From the NCBI RefSeq assembly GCF_014203705.1, contig NZ_JACHJR010000001.1, forward strand, positions 2,108,001 to 2,172,000: DNA of 64,000 nucleotides. The letters are read 5' to 3'. Under the pieces are notes generated by a model that made no database searches, was not told the DNA's origin, and saw only the letters and a list, made by a program, of their open reading frames with translations. Positions 26,965-37,073 of this stretch are shown in pieces (within the stretch, counting starts at the first letter, position 1; every line of letters starts with the position of its first letter). Position numbers and translations under genes: made by a program. The DNA comes from Kitasatospora gansuensis (lineage in GTDB: Bacteria > Actinomycetota > Actinomycetes > Streptomycetales > Streptomycetaceae).

Positions 26965-28575
26965 ATGGGGAACAGCATCAACGGCGGCGAGTTCGAGACG
27001 GTGATCCAGGGTCACACCGTCAACCTGGTCAACTCCCGCCGCCACCCCACCCCTTCGGGCCTGCCGGCACGCTCCCTCTTCGTCGGGCGCTCCGAACTGC
27101 TGGCCGAGATCACCGCCGCCTCTGGCACCTGTCTGCTCGCCGGTCTGGGCGGCATCGGCAAGACCGCCCTCGCCGTGGAGGCTGCGTACCGGCTGCGCGA
27201 GCAATTCCCCGGCGGCACCCTCTTCGTCGACCTACACGGCTACGACAACGCCCGGCTCACCCCGGAACAGGCGCTGGACACCCTGCTCCCCGCCCTCACC
27301 GACCTGCCTGCTCCCCCTGGCCTTGGTGCCAAACAGCAGCTCTACCGCTCCTTGCTGGCCACCCGCGAACCGGCCCTGATCGTCGCCGACAACGCGGCCA
27401 CCCCCGACCAGGTCACCCCACTACTGCCGAACGACCCCCGCCACCGGCTGCTCATCACCAGTCGTCACCTGCTCACCGACCGCACCCTGACGCCCCGTCA
27501 CTTCCCCGTCGACGTTCTGCCCGAGTCGGTCGCCCTGCTCACCGAGTTGGCCGGGCCTTCGGACCGCCACCCGGCGCTGGCCGAGCTCTGTGGCCACCTG
27601 CCGCTGGCCCTGCGAATCGCCGGCGCACTCCTCACCGAGCGCTCCCCCGAGGAGCTGGTCGATGACCTGACGAATACCCAGGAACGCCTCACCGAACTCG
27701 ACTACGGCCCGGACCTCGCCGTCCGCGCCACCTTCGACCTCTCCCACCGCCAGCTCACCGATCCCGAGGCTCGCCTGTTCGCCCTGCTCGGCCGCAACCC
27801 CGGCCCGGACATCGGCCTCCCCGCCGCAGCCGCCCTCGCCGACCTCCCAGAACGCGAAACGACCCGCCTGCTGCGCACCCTAACCCGCGCCCACCTGGTC
27901 ACCACCGAGCACAAGCGCTACCAACTGCACGACCTGGTCCGGCTGTACGCCGCCGAACTCCCTTGCGAGGAAGGCGGACTGGACCGGCTGATCGACCACT
28001 ACCGAGAGCTCAGGACGACCGGCGCCGAGCACCCGAACCTGCTGGCCGTCGCCGAGGCCGCGCTGGCGACGGGCCGTCACCTGGACGCCGCGTACCTCGC
28101 ACACACGGTGGTACAAGAAGGCCTGCTGCACCGGCGGCTGAACCCTGCAGCCGAGCAACTCTTCAATGCTGTCAGCGAGGCGTTGGGAATCCCAACGGAC
28201 ACGGCAGCTCCCACCTTCATCCCGTACAAGGAGGCATTGGCGGCGGCCAGGACACCCGAGGAGCAGCGAGCGGCGAACGAGCTCGGGCTTGAGGTGCTCC
28301 GCATGGAGTACGGCCGAAGCCAGGACTACTCCGATGGCTACCGGCGGGTCGTGCTCTTCCACATCGCCCTCGTGCTGGGCTGGCTGGAGCGCTTCGACGA
28401 GTCCCGGGCCACCCTGGAGGAGTGCCTGACGCTCAGCCTGGAGTTCGACGACGCCTTCCACCAGGGCCAGGTGCTGCTCCTACTGGAGCGCCCCGAAGAA
28501 GCGCTGGCCGCCTTCGAACGGGCCGACGCCACCGCCGAGGCCGCCGAGCTCCGGGCCCACCTGTACGGGCCCTGA
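26965..28575 (+). CDS. STAND/NB-ARC ATPase (NLR-like), copy 1, with RHIM/amyloid-like N-terminal motif
   Basis: A 536-residue signal-transduction ATPase. Residues 1-23 form a short motif (INGGEFE-TVIQG-HTVNLVN) resembling the RHIM-like amyloid signalling sequences before bacterial NLR ATPases. The NB-ARC core follows: P-loop GLGGIGKT 60-67, Walker B-like ALIVADNA ~137-144, ITSR ~164-167, GHLPLAL ~210-216, and the MHD position as LHD 321-323. The ~200-residue C-terminus is helical, TPR-like, and differs from copy 2. There is no SARP domain, so it is not an AfsR-type activator. The start looks leaderless. Role in immunity or cell death is inference. Confidence 0.82.
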   Translation: MGNSINGGEFETVIQGHTVNLVNSRRHPTPSGLPARSLFVGRSELLAEITAASGTCLLAGLGGIGKTALAVEAAYRLREQFPGGTLFVDLHGYDNARLTPEQALDTLLPALTDLPAPPGLGAKQQLYRSLLATREPALIVADNAATPDQVTPLLPNDPRHRLLITSRHLLTDRTLTPRHFPVDVLPESVALLTELAGPSDRHPALAELCGHLPLALRIAGALLTERSPEELVDDLTNTQERLTELDYGPDLAVRATFDLSHRQLTDPEARLFALLGRNPGPDIGLPAAAALADLPERETTRLLRTLTRAHLVTTEHKRYQLHDLVRLYAAELPCEEGGLDRLIDHYRELRTTGAEHPNLLAVAEAALATGRHLDAAYLAHTVVQEGLLHRRLNPAAEQLFNAVSEALGIPTDTAAPTFIPYKEALAAARTPEEQRAANELGLEVLRMEYGRSQDYSDGYRRVVLFHIALVLGWLERFDESRATLEECLTLSLEFDDAFHQGQVLLLLERPEEALAAFERADATAEAAELRAHLYGP

Positions 28576-28578
28576 GCC

Positions 28579-28618
28579 CGTTCCGCCCCAAGGAGCCGGG
28601 CCCGTTTGGTAGAACTCC
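28579..28618 (+). repeat. Direct repeat, copy 2: leaderless promoter upstream of NB-ARC gene 2
   Basis: Matches 26921-26960 at 34 of 40 positions, including GTTCCGCC, GCCGGGCCC and TTTGGTAGAACTCC. TAGAAC (28610-28615) lies 6 nt before GTG 28622. The left arm of the original terminator has decayed, so readthrough from copy 1 is possible as well. Confidence 0.8.
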
Positions 28619-28621
28619 TCT

Positions 28622-30571
28622 GTGGGCAACACCATCAACGGCGGCGAGTTCGAATCGGTGATCCAGGCCGACACCGTCAACCTGGTCAACCCCCGCCGCC
28701 ACGTACGCCCCTGGGGCCTGCCCCCGCGCTCGCTCTTCGTCGGCCGGACGGACCTGCTCCGCGAGGTCATGGCCGCCGAGGGGGTCGTGCTGCTCGCCGG
28801 GCTCGGCGGCATCGGCAAGACCGCCTTGGCCGTCGAGGCCGCGCACCGGATGGCCGACCGCTTCCCGGGCGGGGTGCTCTTCGTCGACCTGCACGGCTAC
28901 GACAACGCTCGACTGTCGCCGGAACAGGCCCTGGACGCCTTGCTGGCCGCCCTCGGCCAGGAGCACCCGCTCACCGGATTCGCCGCCAAACAACAGCGCT
29001 ACCGTTCCCTGCTGGCCGCGCTCCCCGGCCCGGCGCTGATCATCCCTGACAACGCCGCTACCCCCGATCAGGTCAGTGCTCTGCTCCCTGGTGACCCCCG
29101 CCACCTGGTGCTGGCGACCAGCCGCCACCTACTCACCGACCGCGTCCTGACACCCCGCCACCTCCCGGTCGACGTCCTCCCCGAGTCGGTCGCCCTGCTC
29201 ACCGAACTGGCCGGCCCCTCCGAACACCACTCTGCCCTGGCAGACCTCTGCGGCCACCTCCCACTCGCCCTGCGGATCGCCGCCGCCCTGCTCACCGAAC
29301 GCTCCCCCGCCGAACTGATCGCCGACCTGACCGACGCCCAGGAACGCCTCACCGAACTCGACTACGGCCCCGACCTCGCCATCCGCGCCGCCTTCGACCT
29401 CTCCTACCGGCACCTGTCCGCGCCGGAAGCGCGCCTGTTCGCCCTCCTCGGGCAGAACCCCGGTCCGGACATCGGCCTCCCCGCCGCAGCCGCCCTCGCC
29501 GACTGCCCGGAACGCGAAACGGCCCGCCTGCTCCGCTTGTTGGCACGTGCGCACCTGGTGGTCATCGAGCAGAAGCGCTACCGGATGCACGACCTGGTCC
29601 GCCTGTACGCCGCCGAGCTCCCGAGCGACAGGGCCGCCTTCCACCGACTGCTGGAGCACTTCAAGGCCTACATGCTGGACACCTTCCGGAGCGGTGACCA
29701 CCGCTCCCAGGCTGTCATCCGCTGGCAGGACCAGGAGGAGCGGAACCTGCTCGCCGTCGCGCGGTCGGCGGCGCAGGAGGCCCGGTACTCGGATGCGCTG
29801 CTGATGCTGTCGGCCGTCCATGACGTGCTGCTCCGCCATCGTCGACTGACCGAACTGGTGACCATCAGCGAACTGGCCGTCGAGACCGCCTGCCGACTGG
29901 ACGATCCGAGGTTCACCAGCGAGGCCCACTACCGGCTCGGCTTCGCACTGGCCGAGAACGGGCAGTGCGCTGAAGCCGAGGCGGCCCTGCACAGGTCGCT
30001 GGCCCTTGACCGGGAGCGGGCCAACCAGGAGCACCAGGTCTCCGTGCTGGTGGCGCTGAGCGCCGTTCAACTCCGACTTGGCCGCACCGAGTCGGGCAGG
30101 CTGCATCTCCGGGAGGCCCTGCGCCTCGGCCCCACTGCGGTGAACGACGGCACGGTCGTGGCCCTCGTCAACGCGAGTCAGCTCGCGGTCGATACGGATC
30201 CCGGCCTGGCCCGGCAACTCTGCCGGGAAGCCTGCCGGGTGACGGCGGGGCGGGGCGACCAGGCAGAGCGTATGGCGCTCCGTGGACTGGGCCGGATCCT
30301 GCTGAAGCTACGGGAGTTCACCGCGGCGGTCGCACCGCTGCAGGCCAGTGTCGCTCTCAGCCGCGAACTGGGCGAGGCCTACCAGGAGGGTGTCACCGTC
30401 GAACTGCTCGGCCGGGCCTTCGCCGAGCTGGGGGACGACACCTCGGCACTGGACTGTGTGAGGCAGGCGGAGGCGCTCCTCCGGGAGAGCGATCCCGACC
30501 GAGCCGGGACCCTGCGATCCCTGATCGCGGCCGTCGAGGGCGCGGCACAGGGCGCCACCGGCACGCGGTGA
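28622..30571 (+). CDS. STAND/NB-ARC-TPR ATPase (NLR-like), copy 2, with RHIM/amyloid-like N-terminal motif
   Basis: A 649-residue paralogue of the preceding protein. The N-terminal motif is nearly identical (INGGEFE-SVIQA-DTVNLVN). NB-ARC landmarks: P-loop GLGGIGKT 60-67, LIIPDNA ~139-145, TSR 166-168, GHLPLAL 211-217, exact MHD 322-324. From about 340 to 640 lies a TPR array (LGFALAENGQCAEAEAALHRSLAL, LSAVQLRLGRTESGRLHLREAL, LGRAFAELGDDTSALDCVRQAE). Stretches of the core are identical to copy 1 at DNA level, so duplication or gene conversion is recent, but the TPR sensor differs. No toxin or effector domain is attached, so one would act in trans. Confidence 0.85.
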   Translation: MGNTINGGEFESVIQADTVNLVNPRRHVRPWGLPPRSLFVGRTDLLREVMAAEGVVLLAGLGGIGKTALAVEAAHRMADRFPGGVLFVDLHGYDNARLSPEQALDALLAALGQEHPLTGFAAKQQRYRSLLAALPGPALIIPDNAATPDQVSALLPGDPRHLVLATSRHLLTDRVLTPRHLPVDVLPESVALLTELAGPSEHHSALADLCGHLPLALRIAAALLTERSPAELIADLTDAQERLTELDYGPDLAIRAAFDLSYRHLSAPEARLFALLGQNPGPDIGLPAAAALADCPERETARLLRLLARAHLVVIEQKRYRMHDLVRLYAAELPSDRAAFHRLLEHFKAYMLDTFRSGDHRSQAVIRWQDQEERNLLAVARSAAQEARYSDALLMLSAVHDVLLRHRRLTELVTISELAVETACRLDDPRFTSEAHYRLGFALAENGQCAEAEAALHRSLALDRERANQEHQVSVLVALSAVQLRLGRTESGRLHLREALRLGPTAVNDGTVVALVNASQLAVDTDPGLARQLCREACRVTAGRGDQAERMALRGLGRILLKLREFTAAVAPLQASVALSRELGEAYQEGVTVELLGRAFAELGDDTSALDCVRQAEALLRESDPDRAGTLRSLIAAVEGAAQGATGTR

Positions 30572-30594
30572 CGCCCTGTCGGAGCGGCTTGCGG

Positions 30595-30930
30595 TCAGAT
30601 CTCGCCGCGGAGCTTGGCGAGCGCCTCGGCGAGGATCGCCTCGCCGTCGGCGTCGGTGCGCCGCTCGCGGACGTACGCGAGGTGGGTCTTGTAGGGCTCG
30701 TTGCGCGAGGGGGCGGGCGGGTTGTGCTCGTCCTGGCCGGCCGGGAAGCCGCAGCGGGGGCAGTCCCAGGTGTCCGGGATGACCGCCTCGGCGGCGAAAC
30801 TCGGCTTGGTCTCGTGCTTGTTGGCACACCAGAAGGAGATCCGGTTTCGGGGGGCGGACTCGCCGCGCTCCGCCTCACCCATCGGCCCGGCGCCGACTCT
30901 GCTGCCACGGATGGCGTTGCCACTTGCCAC
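30595..30930 (-). CDS. RbpA-family RNA polymerase-binding protein
   Basis: A 111-residue protein of the actinobacterial RbpA family, which binds RNA polymerase and the principal sigma factor. Seen are AIRGSRVGAGPM (RbpA core start), FWCANKHETKPSFAAEAVIPDTWDCPRCGFPAG (zinc-type C..H..CxxC set) and THLAYVRERRTDADGEAILAEALAKLR (sigma-interaction helix). It departs from canonical RbpA in the middle and C-terminal helix, so it may be the paralogue. GTG 30930 has AGGGAG 7-8 nt upstream. A -10-like TACACT with CGGACA 17 bp upstream lies at 31079-31107. Confidence 0.85.
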   Translation of the reverse strand: MASGNAIRGSRVGAGPMGEAERGESAPRNRISFWCANKHETKPSFAAEAVIPDTWDCPRCGFPAGQDEHNPPAPSRNEPYKTHLAYVRERRTDADGEAILAEALAKLRGEI

Positions 30931-31197
30931 GGTCTGACTCCCTGCGTGCTGGTGCGATGCGATCTCGGCCGCTGCCCGGAGAGGGCCGTTCACCCGTGCC
31001 CGGTGTCTGACGGCAGGACGGCAGCCGATATCCACTGCCGCCCGGCCGAGAGCCGGCGGACGGTGGCGAAGTCGTCCTAGTGTAAGCAGCGGTTAAGGAT
31101 CTGTCCGCACCACCTCTGGCACTTCACCGTTCCGAGCATAAGCGGCGAAACGACGGAGCGTCAGATGTGTGCGAAAGCTTGACCTGTGGGCCGGGGC
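30931..31197. promoter_or_regulatory. Upstream region of the rbpA-like gene
   Basis: A 267-bp gap between the rbpA-like gene and secG, both on the minus strand. A possible minus-strand promoter is TACACT (31084-31079) with CGGACA (31107-31102), spacer 17 bp, implying a ~140-nt leader. I see no SigR-type GGAAT-N18-GTT promoter and no gene. Confidence 0.35.
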
Positions 31198-31434
31198 TCA
31201 GCTCTTGTACTTGAGCACCAGACCGAGCACCACGATGCAGGCGAACCAGCCGAGCGCGACGATGATCGTGATGCGGTCGAGGTTGCGCTCGGCCACGGCC
31301 GAGCCGCCGCCGGTGGACATCGCGCCGCCACCGAACATGTCGGAGAGACCGCCGCCCTTCCCCTTGTGCAGCAGCACCAGGAGGATCATCAGCAGGCTGA
31401 AGACGATCAGGGCAATCGTGAACCCGAGAACCAC
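31198..31434 (-). CDS. secG: Preprotein translocase subunit SecG
   Basis: A 78-residue inner-membrane protein with the two SecG helices (VLGFTIALIVFSLLMILLVLLHKGKGGGLSDMFGGG, then DRITIIVALGWFACIVVLGLVL) joined by the Gly/Ser-rich loop. It assists SecYE in export. The GTG at 31434 gives the family start. It follows tpiA on the same strand, behind a terminator-like hairpin. Confidence 0.94.
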   Translation of the reverse strand: MVLGFTIALIVFSLLMILLVLLHKGKGGGLSDMFGGGAMSTGGGSAVAERNLDRITIIVALGWFACIVVLGLVLKYKS

Positions 31435-31465
31435 AGCGGGACCAATCTCTCGTATCTTCGGCGAA

Positions 31466-31496
31466 GGGGCCGGGCCGCTCCAAGCGGTCCGGCCCC
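31466..31496 (-). terminator. Terminator-like hairpin between tpiA and secG
   Basis: A 14-bp stem, GGGGCCGGGCCGCT with AGCGGTCCGGCCCC (one G-U), and a short loop. It lies downstream of tpiA on the minus strand and may end the gap-pgk-tpiA transcript or reduce readthrough into secG. Confidence 0.7.
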
Positions 31497-31520
31497 AAAG
31501 ACTACGTTGCCGGTGCGGCG

Positions 31521-32306
31521 TTAGCCTACTGCCTGCTCGCGGTAACGCACGATCTTGACGAACTCGTCGGCGTCCAGCGAGGCACCACCGATCAGCGCAC
31601 CGTCCACGTCCGGCTTGGCCATCAGGCCGGCCGCGCTCGAGGACTTGACCGAACCGCCGTACAGGACACGGACCTTGTCGGCCAGCTCGGCCGAGTACAG
31701 CTCGCCGAGGCGGACCCGGATCGCGGCGCAGACCTCCTGCGCGTCCTCGGGGGTGGCCACCTCGCCGGTGCCGATCGCCCAGACCGGCTCGTACGCGACC
31801 ACGATGCTCTCGGCCTGCTCCGCCGACACCTCGAGAAGCGCGCCGTCGAGCTGGGCCAGGGTGTGCTCGACGTGGGTGCCCGCCTTGCGGACCTCGAGCG
31901 GCTCGCCGATGCACAGGATCGGGGTGATCCCGTTGCGGTAGGCGGCCTTCACCTTGGCGTTGACGATCTCCTCGTTCTCGCCGTGGTACTGGCGGCGCTC
32001 CGAGTGGCCGATCGCCACGAAGGTGCACTTCAGCTTGGCGAGCATCGGGCCCGAGATCTCACCGGTGTAGGCACCGGAGTCCTGCGCCGAGAGGTCCTGG
32101 GCGCCGTACTTGATCTTCAGCTTGTCGCCGTCCACCAGGGTCTGCACGGAGCGCAGGTCGGTGAACGGGACCAGGACGGCGACCTCGACGGCCTCGTAGT
32201 CCTTGTCGGCCAGCGCGAAGGCCAGCTTCTGGGTGTGCTGGATGGCCTCAAGGTGGTTGAGGTTCATCTTCCAGTTGCCCGCCATCAGCGGGAGACGCTC
32301 GGTCAT
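31521..32306 (-). CDS. tpiA: Triosephosphate isomerase
   Basis: A 261-residue TIM-barrel enzyme. It shows [11 protein letters not shown] with the substrate Lys, [14 protein letters not shown] with the electrophilic His, [16 protein letters not shown] with the catalytic Glu, and YGGSVK in the phosphate loop. ATG 32306 has GGAAGG 8 nt upstream and lies 4 nt after the pgk stop. Confidence 0.97.
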   Translation of the reverse strand: MTERLPLMAGNWKMNLNHLEAIQHTQKLAFALADKDYEAVEVAVLVPFTDLRSVQTLVDGDKLKIKYGAQDLSAQDSGAYTGEISGPMLAKLKCTFVAIGHSERRQYHGENEEIVNAKVKAAYRNGITPILCIGEPLEVRKAGTHVEHTLAQLDGALLEVSAEQAESIVVAYEPVWAIGTGEVATPEDAQEVCAAIRVRLGELYSAELADKVRVLYGGSVKSSSAAGLMAKPDVDGALIGGASLDADEFVKIVRYREQAVG

Positions 32307-32310
32307 GTGC

Positions 32311-33516
32311 TCAGCCTTCCAGGGCGGCGAGACCGGGAAGGGTCTTGCCCTCCAGGTACTCGAGGCTCGCGCCACCGCCGGTCGAGATGTGCCCGAACTT
32401 CTTCTCGTCGAAGCCCAGGATGCGGACGGCCGCGGCGGAGTCGCCGCCACCGACCACGGTGAACGCGTCGCTGTCGAGCAGCGCCTGCGCGACGGCCTTG
32501 GTGCCCTCGGCGAAGGTCGGGTGCTCGAAGACGCCGACCGGGCCGTTCCAGAACACGGTCTTCGCGTCGGCCAGCTTCGAGGCGAACAGCTCCCGGGTCT
32601 TCGGGCCGATGTCCAGGCCCTCCTTGTCCGCGGGGATCTTGTCCGCGTCGACGACCTCGAAGTCCTCGACCGGCTTGTGCGTCTTGGTGTCCGGGAAGCT
32701 CGCGGAGATCGCGACGTCGACCGGGATGACGAACTCGACGCCGTTGGCCTTGCCGCGCTCCAGGTACTCCAGGACGACCGGGATCTGGTCCTTCTGCAGC
32801 AGCGAGATGCCGACCTCGTGGCCCAGGGCCGCGAGGAAGGTGTACGCCATGCCGCCGCCGATCAGGATGCGGTCGGCCTTGCCCAGCAGGTTGTCGATCA
32901 CGCCGACCTTGTCGGAGACCTTGGAGCCGCCGAGCACCACCACGTACGGGCGCTCCACCTCCTCGGTCAGGCGCTTGAGCACGCCGACCTCGGTGGCGAT
33001 CAGGTCGCCGACCGCGTGCGGCAGCCGGGCCGGGAGGTCGAAGACCGAGGCGTGCTTGCGGTGCACCGCACCGAAGCCGTCGCCGACGTAGAGGTCGGCC
33101 AGCTCGGCCAGCTGATCGGCGAAGGCGCCGCGCTCGGCGTCGTCCTTGGCGGTCTCGCCGGCGTTGAAGCGCAGGTTCTCCAGCAGCGTGACCTCGCCGT
33201 TCGCCAGGGCGGCGACGGTGGCCTTCGCGCTCTCGCCCACGGTGTCGGTCGCGAAGGACACGGACCGGCCGAGGATCTCGCCGAGGCGGGCCGCGACGGG
33301 GGCGAGCGAGTACTGCGGGTCGGGCTCACCCTTGGGGCGGCCCAGGTGGGAGGCGACGATCACCTTGGCGCCGGCCGCGACCAGCTTGGCGATGGTCGGC
33401 GCGACGGCGCGGATCCGGCCGTCGTCGGTGATCCGGCCGTCCGAGAGCGGCACGTTCAGGTCGGCGCGGACGAACACCCGCTGGCCGTTGACCTGGAGGT
33501 CTTCGATGGTCTTCAC
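32311..33516 (-). CDS. pgk: Phosphoglycerate kinase
   Basis: A 401-residue two-domain glycolytic kinase. It shows [25 protein letters not shown] near the N-terminus, [24 protein letters not shown] and [11 protein letters not shown] near the C-terminus. The GTG at 33516 has AGGAGA about 10 nt upstream. It lies between gap and tpiA; a hairpin after gap may give partial termination. Confidence 0.97.
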   Translation of the reverse strand: MKTIEDLQVNGQRVFVRADLNVPLSDGRITDDGRIRAVAPTIAKLVAAGAKVIVASHLGRPKGEPDPQYSLAPVAARLGEILGRSVSFATDTVGESAKATVAALANGEVTLLENLRFNAGETAKDDAERGAFADQLAELADLYVGDGFGAVHRKHASVFDLPARLPHAVGDLIATEVGVLKRLTEEVERPYVVVLGGSKVSDKVGVIDNLLGKADRILIGGGMAYTFLAALGHEVGISLLQKDQIPVVLEYLERGKANGVEFVIPVDVAISASFPDTKTHKPVEDFEVVDADKIPADKEGLDIGPKTRELFASKLADAKTVFWNGPVGVFEHPTFAEGTKAVAQALLDSDAFTVVGGGDSAAAVRILGFDEKKFGHISTGGGASLEYLEGKTLPGLAALEG

Positions 33517-33595
33517 GGTCTTCGAATCTCCTGGGGAGAAAGAGTGGCGGAGGCACGGCGGCGGGCCACCGATGAAGCGAGAGGGAACGCAGAGC

Positions 33596-33626
33596 GAGGG
33601 CCCGAACGGTCGTCGTCCGGGCCCTC
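33596..33626 (-). terminator. Hairpin downstream of gap
   Basis: A 9-bp stem GAGGGCCCG/CGGGCCCTC with a 13-nt loop, 28 nt beyond the gap stop on the minus strand. Probably a partial terminator or mRNA-processing stem within the glycolytic operon. Confidence 0.65.
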
Positions 33627-33654
33627 CCTCACATCACGTCAGCTTCCGCTGGGT

Positions 33655-34894
<1,240 letters not shown>

Positions 34895-34931
34895 GAACGG
34901 CCGGTGCCCGCGATGCGGACACCGGCCGTTC
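34895..34931 (-). terminator. Intrinsic terminator of the rapZ-yvcK-whiA operon
   Basis: A 12-bp perfect stem, GAACGGCCGGTG with CACCGGCCGTTC, and a 13-nt loop, 16 nt after the whiA stop on the minus strand. Confidence 0.8.
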
Positions 34932-34947
34932 GTCAGGTGAGACCCCG

Positions 34948-35928
34948 TCAGCTCATCGCCATCTCGTCGGTCAGGTTGGCCTCGGTGCTCGGCAGGCCGA
35001 GCTCGGAGGCGCGCTTGTCGGCCATCGCCAGCAGACGCCTGATCCGGCCGGCCACCGCGTCCTTGGTGAGCGGCGGGTCGGCCAGCGCGCCCAGCTCCTC
35101 CAGCGAGGCCTGCTTGTGCTGCATCCGGAGCTGGCCGGCCGCCGCCAGGTGCTCCGGCACCTCCTCGCCGAGGATCTCCAGCGCCCGCTGCACCCGGGCG
35201 CCGGCCGCGACCGCCGCGCGGGCCGAGCGGCGCAGGTTCGCGTCGTCGAAGTTGGCCAGCCGGTTGGCGGTGGCCCGGACCTCGCGCCGCATCCGGCGCT
35301 CCTCCCAGGCCAGCACCGACTCGTGCGCGCCGAGCCGGGTGAGCAGCGCGCCGATCGCGTCACCGTCCCGGATCACCACCCGGTCCACCCCGCGGACCTC
35401 GCGGGCCTTGGCCGGGATGCCCAGCCTGCGGGCCGCGCCGACCAGGGCCAGCGCCGCCTCGGAGCCCGGGCAGGTGATCTCCAGGGAGGAGGACCGCCCC
35501 GGCTCCGTGAGCGAACCGTGCGCCAGGAAGGCCCCGCGCCAGGCGGCCTCCGCGTCACAGGTCGCGCCCGAGACCACGGCCGGGGGCAGGCCCCTGATCG
35601 GCCGTCCTCGTCCGTCCACCAGCCCGGTCTGCCGGGCCAGCAACTCGCCGTCCTTCACCACCCGCACCACGTACCGGCTGCCGCGTCGCAGCCCGCCGGG
35701 GGCCATCACCACCAGATCCGAGGAGTGTCCGAAGATCTCCAGCAGGTCCTTGCGCAGCCGCCGGGCCGCAATGCCGGTGTCCAGCTCCGCCTCGATCACG
35801 ATCCGGCCGCTCACAATGTGCAGCCCGCCCGCGAATCGGAGGATCGCCGAAACCTCAGCCTTGCGGCAGCAGGCCCGGGTGACGGGGAGCCGGCTGATTT
35901 CGTCCTTCACCGCTGCCGTCATCGCCAT
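34948..35928 (-). CDS. whiA: Sporulation transcription factor WhiA
   Basis: A 326-residue WhiA. The N-terminal LAGLIDADG-like domain starts [36 protein letters not shown] and includes [12 protein letters not shown]. The C-terminal HTH region holds [29 protein letters not shown]. With WhiB it drives early sporulation septation in Streptomyces. ATG 35928 has AAGGA upstream and overlaps the yvcK end by 10 nt. Confidence 0.97.
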   Translation of the reverse strand: MAMTAAVKDEISRLPVTRACCRKAEVSAILRFAGGLHIVSGRIVIEAELDTGIAARRLRKDLLEIFGHSSDLVVMAPGGLRRGSRYVVRVVKDGELLARQTGLVDGRGRPIRGLPPAVVSGATCDAEAAWRGAFLAHGSLTEPGRSSSLEITCPGSEAALALVGAARRLGIPAKAREVRGVDRVVIRDGDAIGALLTRLGAHESVLAWEERRMRREVRATANRLANFDDANLRRSARAAVAAGARVQRALEILGEEVPEHLAAAGQLRMQHKQASLEELGALADPPLTKDAVAGRIRRLLAMADKRASELGLPSTEANLTDEMAMS

Positions 35929-36974
35929 GGGCCGATCCTTCCATGTGTCCGGAAAATCCGGTCGTACGCAGCCGCCAGAAGCTCCCGGTCGTGTCGCGGC
36001 GTGCCGTCCGCGGCGGCGACCCGGTCGAGCACCAGGGCGGCACCCATCCGTTCGGCGGCCTTCTCGAGGCCGGCCAGGTCGGCCTGGCCGAAGGCGCCGC
36101 CGGTGACGGCGCGCTCGTCCACCAGGATCGCATCCACCGCGAGCTCCGGAGCGTGGTCGGCGACCACCTCCAGGTGACGCTGGGGGGTGAAGCCCTCGGT
36201 CTCGCCCGGCTGTGGGGCCAGGTTGAGGGTGAGCAGCCGGCGGGCCCGGGTCCGCACCAGGGCGTCGGCCAGCTCGGGGACCAGCAGGTGCGGCAGCACG
36301 CTGGTGAACCAGGAGCCGGGGCCGAGCACCACCCAGTCCGCCTCCAGGACGGCCTCGACGGCCTCCGGGACGGCCGGCGGCTGCTCCGGCAGCAGCCGGA
36401 TGGACTGCACCGTGCCGGGGGTGACGGCCACGTTCGCCTGGCCCCGGACCGCGCTCAACTCGCCCGGCAGCGCCGGGTCGTGGCCGCGGACCATGGCCTC
36501 GATGTCCAGCGGGACGGCCGACATCGGCAGCACCCGGCCGTGCACGTTGAGCAGCCGGCCGACCCAGTTGAGCGCCTCCACCGGGTCGCCGAGCTTCTCC
36601 CAGAGCGCCACGATCAGCAGGTTGCCGACCGCGTGGCCGCCGAGCTCGCCGTCGCCGGTGAAGCGCAGCTGGAGCACCTCGGACCACGTCCGGCCCCAGT
36701 CGTCGTCCCCGCACAGCGCGGCCAGCGCCTTACGCAGGTCACCCGGCGGCAGGACGCCCAGCTCGGCACGGAGCCGGCCGCTGGAGCCGCCGTCGTCGGC
36801 GACGGTGACCACGGCGGTCAGCTCGGTGGTGAGCCGGCGCAGCGCGGAGAGCGAGGCGGACAGCCCCTGGCCGCCGCCGAGCGCAGTGATCCGCGGCGCG
36901 CCTCTGGTCCGGCCGTTGGCGTTCTGGGCCCGGTCGACGGTCTTGTGCTGCCGCGTTGGCGAGTATGCCGTCAC
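35919..36974 (-). CDS. yvcK: YvcK/CuvA-family (CofD-like) gluconeogenesis and cell-shape factor
   Basis: A 351-residue protein. The start [20 protein letters not shown] with [31 protein letters not shown] is the UDP-sugar/nucleotide site of the family, and [17 protein letters not shown] follows. In other bacteria YvcK binds UDP-GlcNAc and affects cell-wall synthesis and carbon use. It sits between rapZ and whiA in the conserved actinobacterial order and overlaps whiA. Confidence 0.93.
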   Translation of the reverse strand: MTAYSPTRQHKTVDRAQNANGRTRGAPRITALGGGQGLSASLSALRRLTTELTAVVTVADDGGSSGRLRAELGVLPPGDLRKALAALCGDDDWGRTWSEVLQLRFTGDGELGGHAVGNLLIVALWEKLGDPVEALNWVGRLLNVHGRVLPMSAVPLDIEAMVRGHDPALPGELSAVRGQANVAVTPGTVQSIRLLPEQPPAVPEAVEAVLEADWVVLGPGSWFTSVLPHLLVPELADALVRTRARRLLTLNLAPQPGETEGFTPQRHLEVVADHAPELAVDAILVDERAVTGGAFGQADLAGLEKAAERMGAALVLDRVAAADGTPRHDRELLAAAYDRIFRTHGRIGPWR

Positions 36975-36997
36975 ACCGACCCCACGTTCTGCTCATC

Positions 36998-37022
36998 GGC
37001 GCCGCCCTGGATCGGCGGCGCC
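36998..37022 (-). terminator. Stem-loop between rapZ and yvcK
   Basis: A perfect 9-bp stem GGCGCCGCC/GGCGGCGCC with a 7-nt loop. It lies in the 99-bp gap between two co-directional genes, without a T-run on the minus strand, so it may be an attenuator or processing stem rather than a terminator. Confidence 0.45.
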
Positions 37023-37073
37023 CCTTGTCTCTGTAAGAGCGACCGCCGGAGCTCCGCCGTCACTCCCCCCGGG

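Noticed and set aside
26965..28575. First NB-ARC gene as an AfsR/SARP pathway regulator
   Set aside because: There is no N-terminal SARP winged-helix or BTAD domain; the NB-ARC begins within 60 residues of the start.
31100..31140. SigR-type promoter (GGAAC...GTT) for the rbpA-like gene
   Set aside because: GGAAC occurs on the minus strand, but no GTT follows at the required spacing.
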